The translations under genes and the position numbers were made by a program. From Rhodospirillaceae bacterium (lineage in GTDB: Bacteria; Pseudomonadota; Alphaproteobacteria; CADEGL01): a stretch of 5,485 nt of DNA. The notes beneath the pieces are model-generated. The model was not told the DNA's origin. It saw only the letters and a list, made by a program, of their open reading frames with translations, and searched no databases. Location of the stretch: assembly GCA_018699755.1 (NCBI GenBank), contig JABIRQ010000404.1, forward strand, positions 1 to 5,485, written 5' to 3'. Of this stretch, positions 4,857 to 5,485 are shown piece by piece; position 1 is the first letter of the stretch; the number at the start of each line of letters is the position of its first letter.

Positions 4857-5485
4857 TCAATCCTCCTTCGAGGCAAAGCGCAGCCCGCCGGCGACCTGCA
4901 GGGTCGGCACGATGTCGATCAGGTTGACGTTCACATGGGCCGGCGCATCCAGAACATAGACAATCGCATCGGCCACGTCCCGGGCCTGCAGAGGCTCGAC
5001 CTCGGTATAGAATTTATGGGCCAGCTCGGCATCGCCCGTGGCCTGTTCCAGGAACTCGGTTGCCACCCGGCCCGGCGCGATTTCGGAAACCCTGACGTTT
5101 TTGCCGTACAATTCGTTGCGCAGCACTTGGCCCAGCATGTGAAGCCCGGCCTTGGCCGCGTTGTAGACCGACATATTGGGAAAGATCGCCAAGGCGCCGA
5201 CCGAGGTCACGTTGACGATATGGCCACGATCCCGCGCGGCCATGCCCTTGGCGGCGGCGCGCAGCACATGGGTCGCAGCGCGCAGGTTGATGTCCAGCAC
5301 CCGGTCGACCTGCTCGGCGGTCATCTCGAACAACGGGCCCGGCGGCACACCGGACCCGGCATTGTTGATCACGATGTCGGGCGACAGTTCGGCCATGGCG
5401 GCTTCGACCGCCGGGGTGTCCATCAGGTCGAGGGCGAGGGGCGTGCAGCCCGTCTCCTCGGCCAAGGCGTCCAGGCGGTCCGCCC
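4857..5485 (-). CDS. Short-chain dehydrogenase/reductase (SDR), YdfG-like; 5' end outside window
   Basis: The visible 208 residues are most of a classical SDR oxidoreductase using NAD(P)H, probably cytosolic. The Rossmann glycine motif (TGxxxGxG) and about the first 35 residues lie beyond the window. The frame stays open to base 5485 and begins ADRLDALAEETG, the usual sequence after strand beta-2, so the TTG at 5465 is not the start. The catalytic tetrad is visible in this numbering as N66 (LDIN), S94 (VNVTS), Y107 and K111 (YNAAK), with NNAG at 40-43 and the PG motif (APGRVATEF) near 137. The C-terminal pattern, with DAPAHVNVN and IVPT followed by a GG, resembles E. coli YdfG (3-hydroxy acid/malonic semialdehyde reductase) and the related serine dehydrogenases and sulfoacetaldehyde reductases. 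It is the first visible gene of the operon with the small membrane protein and TauE/SafE. The family is sure and the substrate open. Confidence 0.92.
   Translation of the reverse strand, partial: ADRLDALAEETGCTPLALDLMDTPAVEAAMAELSPDIVINNAGSGVPPGPLFEMTAEQVDRVLDINLRAATHVLRAAAKGMAARDRGHIVNVTSVGALAIFPNMSVYNAAKAGLHMLGQVLRNELYGKNVRVSEIAPGRVATEFLEQATGDAELAHKFYTEVEPLQARDVADAIVYVLDAPAHVNVNLIDIVPTLQVAGGLRFASKED
4861..4868 (-). promoter_or_regulatory. Ribosome binding site of the DUF6460-like gene, inside the SDR stop region
   Basis: On the minus strand AAGGAGGA spans the Lys-Glu-Asp codons that end the dehydrogenase gene, ten bases before the ATG at 4850. It is the best Shine-Dalgarno match in the window. 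It supports the small ORF as a real gene and ties its translation to passage of ribosomes over the upstream gene. Confidence 0.75.

Noticed and set aside
2416..4860. 814-codon open frame on the minus strand spanning three genes
   Set aside because: It lies antisense to the end of the DapA-family gene and all of the gamma-lyase-like gene, and out of frame with the TauE/SafE and small membrane genes. Its translation is Arg/Ala/Pro/Gly-rich with no recognisable domain, as expected from a high-GC codon shadow.
5463..5465. TTG as the start of the SDR gene
   Set aside because: The frame stays open to the window edge with SDR-like sequence, and the Rossmann nucleotide-binding motif is missing after the TTG. 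The real start must lie outside the window.

Overview
The window is GC-rich (about two thirds G+C by eye) with densely packed genes, GTG and ATG starts preceded by GGAGG-type ribosome binding sites, and long spurious antisense open frames. The proteins look alphaproteobacterial, in the Rhodospirillales/Rhizobiales style, and the small membrane protein resembles a family (DUF6460, from memory) that I associate with that class. No mobile element, CRISPR array, tRNA or rRNA is visible. The stretch reads as ordinary chromosomal accessory metabolism.

Layout. Positions 1-314 (+) hold the end of an APC-family amino acid permease. It converges with a minus-strand enolase-superfamily enzyme of the muconate-lactonizing (MLE) type (328-1512). 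A 131-bp divergent intergenic region (1513-1643) carries overlapping candidate -10 boxes, a perfect 12-bp palindrome and repeated TGAAAC motifs. It drives a plus-strand dihydrodipicolinate synthase/N-acetylneuraminate lyase (DapA) family lyase (1644-2558). A strong intrinsic-terminator-like hairpin (2580-2610) follows. Next comes a PLP-dependent Cys/Met-metabolism enzyme very like methionine gamma-lyase (2626-3840). Its stop codon overlaps the stop of a convergent minus-strand operon, which reads from right to left as a YdfG-like short-chain dehydrogenase (cut by the window edge), an 83-residue two-helix membrane protein, and a TauE/SafE-family exporter (3837-4583).

How they may work together. 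The divergent pair, an enolase-type enzyme and a DapA-type Schiff-base lyase, looks like a co-regulated catabolic module. Enolase-superfamily enzymes epimerise, cycloisomerise or dehydrate carboxylates by abstracting the alpha proton, and DapA-family enzymes split or make 2-oxo acids. The permease and the gamma-lyase-like enzyme on either side suggest that amino acids or their derivatives are the feedstock, but the substrate cannot be read from the sequence. The lyase lacks the arginine diagnostic of true DHDPS. The gamma-lyase-like enzyme differs from classical methionine gamma-lyase at all three of its signature polar active-site positions. Both are therefore likely to have specificities other than the textbook ones. 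The right-hand operon pairs a reductase of the YdfG/sulfoacetaldehyde-reductase type with a TauE-type anion exporter, which permits but does not prove a role in sulfonate or other organic-acid overflow.

No intergenic stretch exceeds 131 bases, so there is no large unexplained region. The most open questions are the substrate of the enolase/DapA pair and the chemistry of the gamma-lyase homologue.
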